64,000 bases of DNA, from the NCBI GenBank assembly GCA_964619535.1, contig CAZUEX010000002.1:248001-312000 (forward strand), given 5' to 3'. The position numbers and the translations under genes are program-made. The stretch comes from Leptonema sp964619535 (GTDB lineage: Bacteria > Spirochaetota > Leptospiria > Leptospirales > Leptonemataceae). Of this stretch, positions 1-9,265 are shown piece by piece (within the stretch, counting starts at the first letter, position 1; each line of letters starts with the position of its first letter). The notes under the pieces were generated by a model. That model searched no databases, was not told the DNA's origin, and saw nothing but the letters and a program-made list of their open reading frames with translations.

Positions 1-3000
1 TCATGCATTTCAGGCAGGTACCGTTGCGCACCATGGTGAACTGGCCGCATTCCGGACAGGCATCGCCTTCGTAGCCTTTCATACGTGCAATGGTGCTCAG
101 ACTTGTCTTGGTTTCTTTCTGAGCTGCACTGCCATCATCCTGCTTAACGACGACCCAGGACGGTGCTGCAGGACGTTCCTGCTCCTGTGAGGCTGTCCCT
201 GCGGGGGATTCCGTCGGGGTGGCGATCGGCGAGCTTACATGAGAAGACTGTACGGCGTCGGGAAGGGTATCCTCAACGTTTACATGGGCCAGCTCGTAGC
301 GGCTCAGATAGGTGACGGCCAGCTCGCGGAAGATGTAGTCGATGATCGACGTCGACATCTTGATATGCGGATTGCCCTGCACCGTTCCATTGGGCTCGAA
401 CTTGGTGTAAACAAAGGCATCAACGAACTCTTCCAGAGGTACGCCGTACTGCAGTCCCAGAGAGACGGCAATGGCAAAGCAGTTCATCAACGAACGGAAG
501 GCTGCCCCTTCCTTATGCATATCAAGAAAGATTTCGCCCAGGCGACCGTCTTCGTATTCACCGGTTCGCAGGTAGATCTTATGGCCGCCGACCGTAGCCT
601 TCTGTGTGTATCCAGCCCGGCGAAGAGGCAGTCGCTGACGTCGTACCACCTTTTCGATCTGTTCCACCGTCTTTTCAACACGCTGTACGGCGGCCGCTGC
701 CGTGGTCTCTTCTTCAAGCTGCAGCTCTTCTTCATCTTCGACCTGAATGTTCAGAGGCTGTGACAGCTTGGAGCCATCACGATACAGGGCAATGGCCTTA
801 TTCATGACACGGAAGGACAGCTCATAGGCCTGTTTTACATCCTCCAGAGTGGCATGAGCGGGCAGGTTGATGGTTTTAGAGATTGCCCCTGAGATAAAGG
901 GCTGCGCTGCCGCCATCATCAGGATATGGCTTTTCCAGGATAGATAGCGTTTACCGTAGCGGCCACATCGGTTCGCACAGTCAAAGATGGGCAGGTGCTC
1001 CTCTTTCAGGTGCGGTGCCCCTTCCACTGTCAGTGTTCCGGTAACATAGTCGTTGGCTTCACGAATCTGGTCTTTTGTAAAGCCAAGGGCCTCGAGAAGG
1101 CTGAAGGTAGGGGGCAGCGATGACGGATCCTGTCCTGTAAGCTTCTGTACAAGCTCTTCGCCCAGCGTAAATGCATTGAAAACAAAGTTGATATCGAACG
1201 CCGATGCAAGCTGCTCTTCTACCTTCTGCAGTGCAGCATCATCAAAGCCCTTCTGTTTCAGCGATACATGGTTGATATGCGGTGCATTCTTCAGCGTTCC
1301 ATGGCCCGTTGCATACTTGACGATGTCGTCAATCTGTTCCGGGGTATAGCCAAGGTGCTCCAGAGCGGGCGGAACGGACTGGTTGATGATCTTAAAGTAA
1401 CCGCCACCGGCCAGCTTCTTGTATTTTACAAGGGCAAAGTCCGGTTCAATGCCTGTTGTATCGCAATCCATCACCAGACCAATGGTTCCGGTGGGAGCAA
1501 TGACCGTCATCTGTGCATTGCGGTAACCGAATTTCTCGCCAAGCTCCAGGGCACGATCGGCTTCGGCTCGAGCTGCCTCAAGCAGATAAGAAGGACATTG
1601 CGATTCATCAATGCCAACAGGCTTTATCGTAAGGCCTTCGTATTCGTTCTCGGGAACGTTGTATACGGCACGGCGGTGATTGCGAAAGACCCGCAGCATT
1701 GCCTCCCGGTTTCGTTCAAAACCGGCAAAGGGACCGAGCTCCTGGGCCATCTCGGCCGAGGTGGCGGCTGCATTCATATGCATGATTGCCGTAATGGCAC
1801 CAGCAATGGCACGGCCGCGGTCGCTGTCATAGCCAATCCCCATCCGCATGAGAAGGGAGCCAAGGTTTGCATAGCCCAGACCAAGCGTGCGGAACTCGTA
1901 GGAAAGCAGGGCAATCTCACGAGAAGGGAACTGAGCCATCGTTACCGAGATTTCCAGTACGATCGTCCACAGGCGTGTGGAATGACGGAAGGCAAGGTCG
2001 TCAAACTCAGACGTCTTCTGGTTCAGGAATTTTACCAGGTTCAGTGATGCCAGGTTACAGGCCGTATCGTCGAGGAACATGTATTCCGAGCAGGGATTCG
2101 ATGCCCGAATCGGTCCATCGTTCGGACAGGTGTGCCATTCATTAATGGTCGTATCGAACTGCAAACCGGGGTCAGCACAGGCCCAGGCGGCGTAGGCGAT
2201 ATCATCCCATAACTTGCGGGCTTTTACGCTTCTTGCCGGTTGCGGCTTGCGGTTCTCTTCTCTGGCCTTTTCCAGCTCGGTACGCCAGTAGAGGTTCCAG
2301 TCAAGGTCCTGCTCGACGGCCTGCATGAAGTCATTCGTCACGCGAACGGAGTTGTTGGAGTTCTGGCCGCTTACCGTCTGGTAGGCCTTGGACTGCCAGT
2401 CGGTGGTCATCTCTTCAAAAAGGATGGAGGTGAAGCCCTGTTTTACCAGGTCAATCACCCGCAGGATGTAGTTGTCCGGAATCATCGAGCGGCGTGCTTC
2501 CAGGACGGCCTTCTTCAGCTGCGGGTTCTTGTGGATGTCATAGCGGGCAGGCTCGTCCAGGGTAGAGTCGTGTACTGCCTTCATGATGCGGTTCAGGTGC
2601 TGGTTGGCCAGCTTCGAGCCCATGACAAGCTCAACAACCTTCTGTTCTTCCTGTACCTTCCAGTTGATGAATTCTTCGATATCGGGATGGTCCATGTCCA
2701 GGCAGACCATCTTGGCCGCACGTCGGGTCGTTCCTCCTGACTTTATGGCACCGGCAGCCCTGTCGCCGATCTTCAGGAAGCTCATCAGCCCGGAGGATTT
2801 TCCACCACCCGAAAGAGGCTCTCCCTCGGCACGCAATGAGGAGAAGTTTGTACCGGTTCCAGAGCCATACTTGAAAAGACGGGCCTCGCGAACCCAGAGG
2901 TCCATGATGCCGCCTTCGTTTACCAGGTCGTCGCTGACCGACTGGATAAAGCAGGCATGGGGCTGTGGCCGTTCGTAGGAGCTGCCCGAGGCAATCAGTT

Positions 3001-3592
3001 CTCTGGTCTGTGGATCAACATAGTAATGGCCCTGGCTTTTGCCATCGATGCCATAGGCCCAGTGCAGGCCCGTATTGAACCACTGCGGTGAGTTAGGAGC
3101 GGCAATCTGATCTGCCAGCATGAAGATCATCTCTTCGTAGAAGGCCAGAGCATCATCTTCTGAAGAGAAGTAGCCGTTTTTGAAGCCCCAGTAGGTCCAG
3201 CAGCCGGACAGCCGGTGAAAGACCTCTTTTCCGGAGGTTTCAGAGCCGAAACGTTCTTCGGGAGGCAGCTCGGCCAGGCGCTCTTCGTCAGGAACCCGGC
3301 GCTGCAGCCAGAGGGGAATGCCGTCTTCATGAACGGGACGTGTGTAACGAGGCACGCCCGCCTTCCGAAAATATTTCTGCGCAAGGATGTCTACGGCAAC
3401 CTGGGACCAGGTAGAAGGGACCTCAATGTCGCGGGCTTCAAAGATGACCCGGCCATCGGGATTCTGGATGCGAGATGTACGGCGGTCCCAGCTGAAGGCC
3501 GACCATACCCGGCTTTTCCAGGCCGGATGGTCTTCCTCGTTAAAGTGGGGCTGGTCCTGTACTGTCTTTGTGTAGAAACGGCTGATTTTCAT
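1..3592 (-). CDS. nrdJ: Adenosylcobalamin-dependent ribonucleoside-diphosphate reductase (class II), 3' end cut by window
   Basis: Reduces ribonucleotides to deoxyribonucleotides with a B12-derived radical, so it needs no oxygen and no separate radical subunit. The minus-strand frame is open from an ATG at 3590-3592 to the window edge, giving 1197 codons with no stop, so the last residues lie outside. Class II landmarks are SPQWFNTG near residue 164, HACFIQS near 213, NPCSEY near 499, NLASLNL just after it and APTGTIG near 699. The last visible residues form a zinc ribbon (CPECG, then CLKCM), the usual C-terminal end of this long B12-dependent family. A GGAG about 10 nt upstream supports the start; an in-frame stop lies seven codons further up. 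I see no B12 riboswitch upstream. The assignment is firm; only the exact C-terminus is unknown. Confidence 0.95.
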   Translation of the reverse strand, partial: MKISRFYTKTVQDQPHFNEEDHPAWKSRVWSAFSWDRRTSRIQNPDGRVIFEARDIEVPSTWSQVAVDILAQKYFRKAGVPRYTRPVHEDGIPLWLQRRVPDEERLAELPPEERFGSETSGKEVFHRLSGCWTYWGFKNGYFSSEDDALAFYEEMIFMLADQIAAPNSPQWFNTGLHWAYGIDGKSQGHYYVDPQTRELIASGSSYERPQPHACFIQSVSDDLVNEGGIMDLWVREARLFKYGSGTGTNFSSLRAEGEPLSGGGKSSGLMSFLKIGDRAAGAIKSGGTTRRAAKMVCLDMDHPDIEEFINWKVQEEQKVVELVMGSKLANQHLNRIMKAVHDSTLDEPARYDIHKNPQLKKAVLEARRSMIPDNYILRVIDLVKQGFTSILFEEMTTDWQSKAYQTVSGQNSNNSVRVTNDFMQAVEQDLDWNLYWRTELEKAREENRKPQPARSVKARKLWDDIAYAAWACADPGLQFDTTINEWHTCPNDGPIRASNPCSEYMFLDDTACNLASLNLVKFLNQKTSEFDDLAFRHSTRLWTIVLEISVTMAQFPSREIALLSYEFRTLGLGYANLGSLLMRMGIGYDSDRGRAIAGAITAIMHMNAAATSAEMAQELGPFAGFERNREAMLRVFRNHRRAVYNVPENEYEGLTIKPVGIDESQCPSYLLEAARAEADRALELGEKFGYRNAQMTVIAPTGTIGLVMDCDTTGIEPDFALVKYKKLAGGGYFKIINQSVPPALEHLGYTPEQIDDIVKYATGHGTLKNAPHINHVSLKQKGFDDAALQKVEEQLASAFDINFVFNAFTLGEELVQKLTGQDPSSLPPTFSLLEALGFTKDQIREANDYVTGTLTVEGAPHLKEEHLPIFDCANRCGRYGKRYLSWKSHILMMAAAQPFISGAISKTINLPAHATLEDVKQAYELSFRVMNKAIALYRDGSKLSQPLNIQVEDEEELQLEEETTAAAAVQRVEKTVEQIEKVVRRQRLPLRRAGYTQKATVGGHKIYLRTGEYEDGRLGEIFLDMHKEGAAFRSLMNCFAIAVSLGLQYGVPLEEFVDAFVYTKFEPNGTVQGNPHIKMSTSIIDYIFRELAVTYLSRYELAHVNVEDTLPDAVQSSHVSSPIATPTESPAGTASQEQERPAAPSWVVVKQDDGSAAQKETKTSLSTIARMKGYEGDACPECGQFTMVRNGTCLKCM

Positions 3593-3893
3593 GACTCTGG
3601 CTCCGGCGGCTTTTTTACTGCCAATACTATACAAAAAAGAAGGTATGGCAGCTTCGAAAAAGTCGCTTTATAATAAAAAAATTTGGGGACCCCAGGCTGA
3701 CTGCCTCCTCAGAAGATCTGATTATGTCGCCTCTTCTGTCCGGGGTAAATAAAGTACTAATTTTCTGTTCAGCAACATGTCAAACGGTTTAAGGCAGTAT
3801 TTCCGGCAGTCCGTGGCGTTTTTTCGGGCAAAAAGTGTGCACACAGCGTGCATAACATGTGAGAAACGGGCCGCCGCAGGGCGACCCCGTGCG
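3593..3893. other. 301-bp non-coding gap between purA 3' end and nrdJ 5' end
   Basis: Both flanking genes run on the minus strand, so this gap holds the end of the purA unit and the likely promoter of nrdJ. It is A/T-rich towards nrdJ, with an A/T tract around 3668-3683. On the minus strand a TTGACA hexamer (3778-3783) could be a -35 box, but no good -10 follows at 16-18 nt; the nearest is TAGTAC. A perfect 10-bp palindrome, GTGTGCACAC, lies at 3835-3844, followed on the minus strand by a short T run, so it may be a weak purA terminator or an operator. I find no gene and no cobalamin riboswitch core. Confidence 0.5.
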
Positions 3894-5159
3894 TCAGCCC
3901 AGGGCTATCGTCTGTTCCCGACCGGGGCCCACCGATACAAAGCGAATCGGCACGCCTGTAAGCTCTTCCAGCCGGCGAATATATGCCTGGCAGGCGGCCG
4001 GAAGGTCATCCCATGAGCGGGCGTTGCTGATGTCGGTCTTCCAGCCCGGCAGGTATTCGTAGACCGGCTCCACATTCTCAAGGCCCAGGGTAGGAAATCC
4101 GGGCAAGGTCTGGCCGTCACGCCTGTAGGCAACGGCCACGGGGATCGTGTCGTAGATCGAAAGGATGTCTACTTTTGTAAGAACGATGCCCGTCAGGCCG
4201 TTGACCCTGGCCGCATGGCGGATCAGCTCCGTGTCAAACCAGCCACAACGCCGCGGACGTCCCGTAGTGGCGCCGAATTCACGCCCTTCTTTACGCAGCT
4301 TCTCCACCTCTTCGCCGTGTAGCTCTGTGGGGAAGGGGCCTTCACCCACCCGTGTCAGATAGGCCTTGGCAATGCCATAGACCTCATTCAGGTGTTGAAA
4401 GGATATGCCGGATCCGGCAATGGCGCCACCCGTTGTGGTGTTGCTCGATGTGACAAAGGGATAGGTGCCAAAATCGATGTCCAGTGCCGTCCCCTGGGCG
4501 CCTTCCAGAAGGACGGTCTTGCCCTGTTTCAGGGCATCGTTCAGATAAAGGACGGTATTGACCACCATGGGCCGGATGCGTTCTGCAAACTCTTTGAGCT
4601 CTGCAAGCAGGGCATCGTAGGACACGGGTCGCAGCCCGTGCAGATTGACCAGTTCACGGTTTTTCAGCTCTACGATGTAGCCGAGACGGTCTTCCAGGCC
4701 GGAGTACAGATCGCCCACGCGCAGGCCGGTGCGTGACACCTTGTCGGCATAGCAGAAGCCAATGCCGCGCTTCGTCGTGCCTATCCGGTTGCCGCCGGCA
4801 TTCTTCTCACGGGCTTCGTCGATCAGGCGATGATAGGGAAGGACGATGTGGCTTCCATCCGAGATCAGGATGCGGCCGGAAGCATCGATGCCCTCATGCT
4901 CGAGGCTTTCCAGCTCGCCGATAAAGGCATCAGGATCAAGGACCACGCCATTTCCGAGTACGCAGACGGCATTGGGATACAGGATTCCACTCGGTATCAG
5001 GTGGAATACGAATTTGCGATCATCCACACAGACGGTATGGCCTGCGTTGGCTCCACCCTGATACCGTACAATAATGTCGATCTTCTCACTGAGATAGTCG
5101 ATGACCTTTGCTTTTCCTTCGTCGCCCCATTGAGCTCCGACGACCAGACTGGCACTCAT
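3894..5159 (-). CDS. purA: Adenylosuccinate synthetase
   Basis: Catalyses the GTP-dependent joining of IMP and aspartate, the first committed step to AMP. At 421 aa the length is normal. The N-terminal loop reads GAQWGDEGKAK instead of the usual GDEGKGK, a Gly-to-Ala change. Further family motifs include GGANAGHTV, GNGVVLDP, IGTTKRGIGFCYADK, LLEGAQGTALDIDFGTYPFVTSSN and TGRPRRCGWFD. The ATG is preceded by AGGAG with 7-8 nt spacing, so the start is secure. It lies 19 bp downstream of hisZ and is almost certainly cotranscribed with it, an arrangement also seen in many proteobacteria; both enzymes belong to purine-linked metabolism, since ATP is the HisG substrate. Confidence 0.97.
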   Translation of the reverse strand: MSASLVVGAQWGDEGKAKVIDYLSEKIDIIVRYQGGANAGHTVCVDDRKFVFHLIPSGILYPNAVCVLGNGVVLDPDAFIGELESLEHEGIDASGRILISDGSHIVLPYHRLIDEAREKNAGGNRIGTTKRGIGFCYADKVSRTGLRVGDLYSGLEDRLGYIVELKNRELVNLHGLRPVSYDALLAELKEFAERIRPMVVNTVLYLNDALKQGKTVLLEGAQGTALDIDFGTYPFVTSSNTTTGGAIAGSGISFQHLNEVYGIAKAYLTRVGEGPFPTELHGEEVEKLRKEGREFGATTGRPRRCGWFDTELIRHAARVNGLTGIVLTKVDILSIYDTIPVAVAYRRDGQTLPGFPTLGLENVEPVYEYLPGWKTDISNARSWDDLPAACQAYIRRLEELTGVPIRFVSVGPGREQTIALG

Positions 5160-5178
5160 TGTTCAACTCCTGATTCCA

Positions 5179-6138
5179 TCATGATAGCGGACTGTATCCT
5201 TCATCGGGTAGATGTATAAGCTCGTTCAGGTTGACGGCAAAGCCAGCCGCCGGAACGGGCTCTCGGGTAAAACGCGACGAAAGACCGTCGTAGAAGCCAC
5301 CGGAAAGGATCCGGCGGTTGGATTGTTGCAGATAGGCCTCGAGAACGGGCCCGGAATAATAAGACAGCTGCCGTACCAGAGAAAAATCATAAATCAGCTC
5401 GCTGTTCTCAGGCGCCTGATCAATGATTGCAAGCAGCGATGGAAAACCCTTGCAAAGGCGACGCAGCTCCTGCAGGGCCTCGCCTCCTCCTACGAGCAGG
5501 GGCGATTCCAGCAACAGATCGCGCCTTTCGCCCTGGATGTCCAGACGATTTAGTAGCTCGGTGAGGCGTCCCATATCCTTGTAATACAGGGTATCTGCAA
5601 GGTCCGAGCGGTCCATAGCCGGAACGAACGAAAGCAGGATTTCAACAAAACGTGCATCGCCGTAGAGAAAGCGATAGGGACGGGAAAGGCGGTCCAGGGT
5701 GCGACAGGCCAGCTCATAGAGGCGATCGAAACGGTCCTCGCCGCCATAGCCAATCCATTCCACACCGGCCTGCAATATTTCGCGATACTGGCCTGAGCCG
5801 GGGCTGCAGTCTTTCAGCACCCTCTGTACATAGAAAAAGCGTGCAGGCAGCTCATGGCCAAGCCTGCCTGTAAGGGCAGCCTTCAGGGTTTGTACGGTGA
5901 GATCGGATCGCAAAGCGAGATGTTCGCCCACGCTGTCTCGAAACTCGAAGTTATCGCCACCATGGCTGCGATCGGCAAGCTGGAATGTGCTTGCATAATC
6001 AATCAGAGGGGGGATGATCTCCTGGAAACCATCGCCACGAAATACGGACGAAACAGCCTCGCGCAGGCGATTCACCCGTTCCGTTTTTTCTATACTGAGA
6101 TATTCTATGCCGTGTGGGACGGCGCGCAATGACGTCAT
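5179..6138 (-). CDS. hisZ: ATP phosphoribosyltransferase regulatory subunit (HisZ)
   Basis: A histidyl-tRNA-synthetase-like protein that partners the short form of HisG and makes the first step of histidine synthesis active and feedback-regulated. It has 319 aa. The class II core is visible: VPHGIEYL near the start, then RSDLTVQ (motif like R-x-D-x-T), then LVRQLSYYSGPVLEAY and GGFYDGL. It lacks the HisRS anticodon-binding domain and the LVRGLDYY-type histidine-specific loop, which favours HisZ over HisS. The ATG at 6136-6138 is chosen because homologues begin a few residues before PHG; the frame stays open further upstream to 6537 but would overlap the divergent gene at 6223. The ribosome site is weak. 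It pairs with purA downstream. Confidence 0.88.
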   Translation of the reverse strand: MTSLRAVPHGIEYLSIEKTERVNRLREAVSSVFRGDGFQEIIPPLIDYASTFQLADRSHGGDNFEFRDSVGEHLALRSDLTVQTLKAALTGRLGHELPARFFYVQRVLKDCSPGSGQYREILQAGVEWIGYGGEDRFDRLYELACRTLDRLSRPYRFLYGDARFVEILLSFVPAMDRSDLADTLYYKDMGRLTELLNRLDIQGERRDLLLESPLLVGGGEALQELRRLCKGFPSLLAIIDQAPENSELIYDFSLVRQLSYYSGPVLEAYLQQSNRRILSGGFYDGLSSRFTREPVPAAGFAVNLNELIHLPDEGYSPLS

Positions 6139-6222
6139 GAACGGTTCATTGTTTTCCTTCCGCTCCAGGAAGCAATTTCTTTTCCAGATTGGCCTGCTGT
6201 GCGTCGATAATAGAACAGAACC

Positions 6223-7254
6223 ATGAAAGCCTTTAAAATCCTGTTGGGATCCTTCCTTATTGCAATCCTGCTCGTTGCCGCCCTGGCCATACCGGTGTGG
6301 TATGTCTATTCGCAGGGAAACCGTTTTGTACGTGAATCCGAGCAGGTGGCCCGGAACAGAGCCCTTGAAATGGGCATAACGCTCAATACATTGAGCGGAG
6401 AAAGCCTGTATTACGACAATTTGATCGCCCTCAGCCATACGATGCACATGGTTGTGCGCCAGAATCAGACCCGGAACGATGCTTTTGAGATTCGCGAAAT
6501 CTTTCTGGTCGACAACGATGGCAGGCTGATCGCCCACAGCGATATTGCAAAACTGGCATCAGATTCCGGCGTGTCCTATGACCCGGAAATCTTTCGGTTC
6601 GGGCAGCTTCGTTTTAAAGGGGATCCGCTTTCACTGGAAGTCACAGAGCGCGTGAAGCCTGAATTTGGACCGCTTATCACCCGATTGGGACTTGCTCCGC
6701 TATTCGAAGGCCTGCTTGCTCGCATGCTTCCCGGCCTGACTGCCTCGGATTATCACCTGGCCGGATCGGTATACATGCCCGATGAGGCCCTGCCTTCCGG
6801 TTCCCTTCATATCTTGATCCACAATCGGAATGCTGCTGGCGTTTTAGGTCAGTATACATCGACCGTGCTGGAGGTTCTTGCCATCTCCGTCGTTGGTGCC
6901 GTCTTGCTCTGGGCCATTTTTACCATCTTTCTGGCCGTACTGGTAAACAGGCAGTCACCTCCTCCTTCCCTTGATGAACATAGAAGCCTTTCGTTAGAAA
7001 CGGAAAACGATGCCAGCCTGGACGATGTGGAATTAAGCCATGTCGATATGGACGATGCTGATGACCGCTTAGATGAAACATCCGGACAGGAAACGGGAAT
7101 TGACCGCGAATTCGAACCCGTCGATGATCTGCCGTTTGAGAACGTGCGAAGCCTTGAGGATTATCGCGATAAGAAAAAAGCAGTCATCCAGCCAGAGGAA
7201 ACGACCGATGTTCGAAGCAAGATATACGATGCAGTTCCTCTGGACCGAATATGA
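6223..7254 (+). CDS. Two-TM membrane protein with periplasmic sensor-like domain and acidic cytoplasmic tail
   Basis: Function unknown. The 343-residue protein has a membrane segment at about residues 5-28, an extracytoplasmic region of about 185 residues, a second membrane segment at about 215-241, and a C-terminal cytoplasmic tail of about 100 residues rich in Asp and Glu. Within the outer part, IFLVDNDGRLIAHSD (near 93-107) resembles the central strand of Cache/PAS sensor folds found in chemoreceptors and kinases. No HAMP, kinase, GGDEF or chemotaxis output domain follows. It overlaps the next gene by ATGA, so it is translationally coupled to a STAS protein. I infer that it senses an outside signal and passes it to that partner. 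It is divergent from hisZ, with 84 bp between. Confidence 0.85.
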   Translation: MKAFKILLGSFLIAILLVAALAIPVWYVYSQGNRFVRESEQVARNRALEMGITLNTLSGESLYYDNLIALSHTMHMVVRQNQTRNDAFEIREIFLVDNDGRLIAHSDIAKLASDSGVSYDPEIFRFGQLRFKGDPLSLEVTERVKPEFGPLITRLGLAPLFEGLLARMLPGLTASDYHLAGSVYMPDEALPSGSLHILIHNRNAAGVLGQYTSTVLEVLAISVVGAVLLWAIFTIFLAVLVNRQSPPPSLDEHRSLSLETENDASLDDVELSHVDMDDADDRLDETSGQETGIDREFEPVDDLPFENVRSLEDYRDKKKAVIQPEETTDVRSKIYDAVPLDRI

Positions 7255-8171
7255 ATGCTACACCTCAAACAGATATACGGGATAGCGATCGCATAGCCTT
7301 CCTGCGTCTTCGCGGATCACTGGATGAGAAGACCGTTTTTACGTTTAAAAAATCGGTATTCAATATACCCCCAACCAAGAAGGTACTGGTTCTTGACCTG
7401 AGCCGGCTGGATTACGTATCCAGCGTTGGCCTGGGTACGATGATCGATTCCTTCCGCTATTTCAAGAAGCGGGGAGGTCGGATCTTTCTTGTCCAGGCCG
7501 GCGAAGAGTTGCAGCTGCTTCTGAGGCATTTTCGCGCTACAGAACTGTGTACACTGGTGCAGTCATATGAAGAGGTTCAGGACCATCTGCATATGATCAC
7601 TCCTGTAGAGGTTTCGGATTCTCCGTTTGTTGAGTCGGAACCTGCTGCGAACTCCGCCATTGTCCATCACCATTACTATGACCGACGTGAAGAAAAACGA
7701 GAGTCTGAAGAGGGAGAAGGAACCGGTGATGCATCTACACTGCAGGCACTGAATCAGACCCTTGCCAGGCTGCAGCGTACACTTAGCGAGCAAAGCGATA
7801 GCATGACCGGTGCAGCCCTGGAAAAGCTCGATCGTATTGAAAAGGCGGAAGGTCGCATTGAGTCCAAACTGGACGAAATCGGCAAAGGGGAAGGTCGTCT
7901 GAACGAAAGACTCTTTTCTATGGAGAAAAGCCTCAGTCGTCTTCTGGATGAGCGGCTTGATCGAATGGAAGCACGGCTGATCGATCATATGGAATACCGG
8001 TCGGCAACGGCCCTTTCCACACGTCCGGCTGCAACAGCCTTTCCCGGTACGCGCATGATTGAATGCGGACATTGCGGTGCAATCCTGCGCGTGAAGCAAA
8101 GCGGGCGGCATCTCTGTCCATCCTGCAAGAACGAATTTACCGTAGACGAAAACGGTCATGCCACCTTCTAA
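7251..8171 (+). CDS. STAS-domain protein with coiled coil and C-terminal zinc ribbon
   Basis: It has 306 aa. Residues about 8-115 form a STAS (anti-sigma-antagonist type) domain, with LVLDLSRLDYVSSVGLG covering the conserved Ser of the phosphorylatable loop. Residues about 150-250 are Glu/Lys/Arg-rich with heptad-like repeats (KLDRIEKAEGRIESKLDEI), predicted to form a coiled coil. The last 40 residues hold a zinc ribbon, CGHCG then CPSC. This three-part layout is unusual for a STAS protein, most of which are a bare domain of about 110 aa. Its start overlaps the stop of the membrane sensor gene by 4 bp. I infer a signalling or scaffolding partner of that sensor; the ligand of the zinc ribbon is unknown. 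Confidence 0.85.
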   Translation: MNATPQTDIRDSDRIAFLRLRGSLDEKTVFTFKKSVFNIPPTKKVLVLDLSRLDYVSSVGLGTMIDSFRYFKKRGGRIFLVQAGEELQLLLRHFRATELCTLVQSYEEVQDHLHMITPVEVSDSPFVESEPAANSAIVHHHYYDRREEKRESEEGEGTGDASTLQALNQTLARLQRTLSEQSDSMTGAALEKLDRIEKAEGRIESKLDEIGKGEGRLNERLFSMEKSLSRLLDERLDRMEARLIDHMEYRSATALSTRPAATAFPGTRMIECGHCGAILRVKQSGRHLCPSCKNEFTVDENGHATF

Positions 8172-8275
8172 GCGGGGACGCTTGAAAACGGGCAGGATTT
8201 GCCAAACATCGCGGCCAGCAGCCTGACGCATATGAACAAGATATGGACGGCATGCCAGAGATAAATGCCTTCATT

Positions 8276-8305
8276 GAAAGTCATTGACACCGAAAGTCAT
8301 TAACA
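8276..8305. repeat. Two near-identical 14-bp direct repeats with 16-bp period
   Basis: GAAAGTCATTGACA (8276-8289) and GAAAGTCATTAACA (8292-8305) differ at one base. They lie in the gap between the STAS/zinc-ribbon gene and the lipoprotein gene, about 70-100 bp before the latter's start. Two sites at a 16-bp period could be a direct-repeat operator. The first also carries a TTGACA hexamer, but I see no convincing -10 box. Confidence 0.4.
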
Positions 8306-8377
8306 GGTTGACAGCCTGATGACAGGAGCCCGACATGGATGACCTGTCTATTCAAAGAGTTGGTCTGGAGTTTGAAG

Positions 8378-9028
8378 ATGAAGAGGCTGTCAATTTTATT
8401 GACCGTATTTTTGTTAAGTGGTTGTCTTGTCTGGTATTCGAATGTTCCCGGGCCTTCTCCTCAAAGTCGCAGGGACGATAACGTACTGAAGGACAAGTTG
8501 CCGGTTTTGCACTATTCCGTAACGGCAGTGCAAGAGATAGCATTGCAACCCGAAGGCCAGGAGAACAAGATACGAATTGACCATATGTATCAGGCGGGTG
8601 TCAGAGAGGCGCTTTTCGGATCCGGAATTGCACAAACTTACAGGGAAGATAGGGGACCGGGTGAACACTTTTATGATGAGGACGATCCGGGGCCCTTCCT
8701 GAGGGTGACCATCTGGGAAGCAGAAGCTAAGGTAAGAAGCACCAGGCTGCAGAGGTTTTCCCAGTTTGCATCCTACGGCACACTGTGCGTGATTCCCGGC
8801 TACCGGGAAGAGGATGTTAATATCGAGCTGTCAATTCTGGTACCCGATGAATTCAACAATCCCGTTGAAGTGGCGCGGCAACGACATATAGTGGACAGAA
8901 CCACCCTGTCATGGATTCTCCCTGTCTGGATCGGGAGCTTTTATACACAGTCAAGGCCCGATGTTGCCCGCGCTGTGGTTCGCCCATTTCTCAAAGAGAA
9001 GGGCCATACGGTCCATGAAATGGAGTGA
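8378..9028 (+). CDS. Putative lipoprotein of unknown function
   Basis: 216 aa from the ATG at 8378. The N-terminus MKRLSILLTVFLLSGC is a textbook type II signal peptide with lipobox LSGC, and a GGAG lies about 8 nt upstream of this ATG. An ATG at 8339 in the same frame would add 13 residues and spoil the signal peptide. The mature part has no motif that I recognise; it alternates short strand-like segments (LHYSVTAVQEI, FLRVTIWEAEAKV, DVNIELSILV), which suggests a beta-rich periplasmic or outer-membrane lipoprotein. It stands alone, about 200 bp after the STAS gene and 237 bp before murJ. The gap to murJ holds nothing that I can identify. Confidence 0.82.
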   Translation: MKRLSILLTVFLLSGCLVWYSNVPGPSPQSRRDDNVLKDKLPVLHYSVTAVQEIALQPEGQENKIRIDHMYQAGVREALFGSGIAQTYREDRGPGEHFYDEDDPGPFLRVTIWEAEAKVRSTRLQRFSQFASYGTLCVIPGYREEDVNIELSILVPDEFNNPVEVARQRHIVDRTTLSWILPVWIGSFYTQSRPDVARAVVRPFLKEKGHTVHEME

Positions 9029-9265
9029 TATGCAGGAACAAAAAGACAGAGAATTTGTGCCTTGAGAAATGCCTCCGGGAATGTAGTCCTTTTCCGCACT
9101 CCTGTAGCATTTACTCAGCGCCGCGGCGAGCTGCGTGGTGTCGGTCTTCTGTTTTTCTGAATTCGATGCTATCGGCTGTCTGACCTTGCTTCCCTGGCCT
9201 TTGGTCGTTCGCATCCGTAATTCGAAATGGCTTTGCTGCGTTTTGGCCTTTGAAATATCGGTCCG

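Noticed and set aside
1268..2047. A 259-residue open frame on the plus strand inside nrdJ
   Set aside because: The minus strand has a continuous, fully recognisable class II reductase here; the plus frame has no family motifs and is a shadow of that codon use.
3593..3893. Possible cobalamin riboswitch upstream of the B12-dependent nrdJ
   Set aside because: I looked for the conserved B12-box on the minus strand and found none; the gap is A/T-rich and lacks the needed GC-rich stems.
5179..6138. Histidyl-tRNA synthetase instead of HisZ
   Set aside because: The anticodon-binding domain is missing, the protein is about 319 aa, and the histidine-specific loop is altered.
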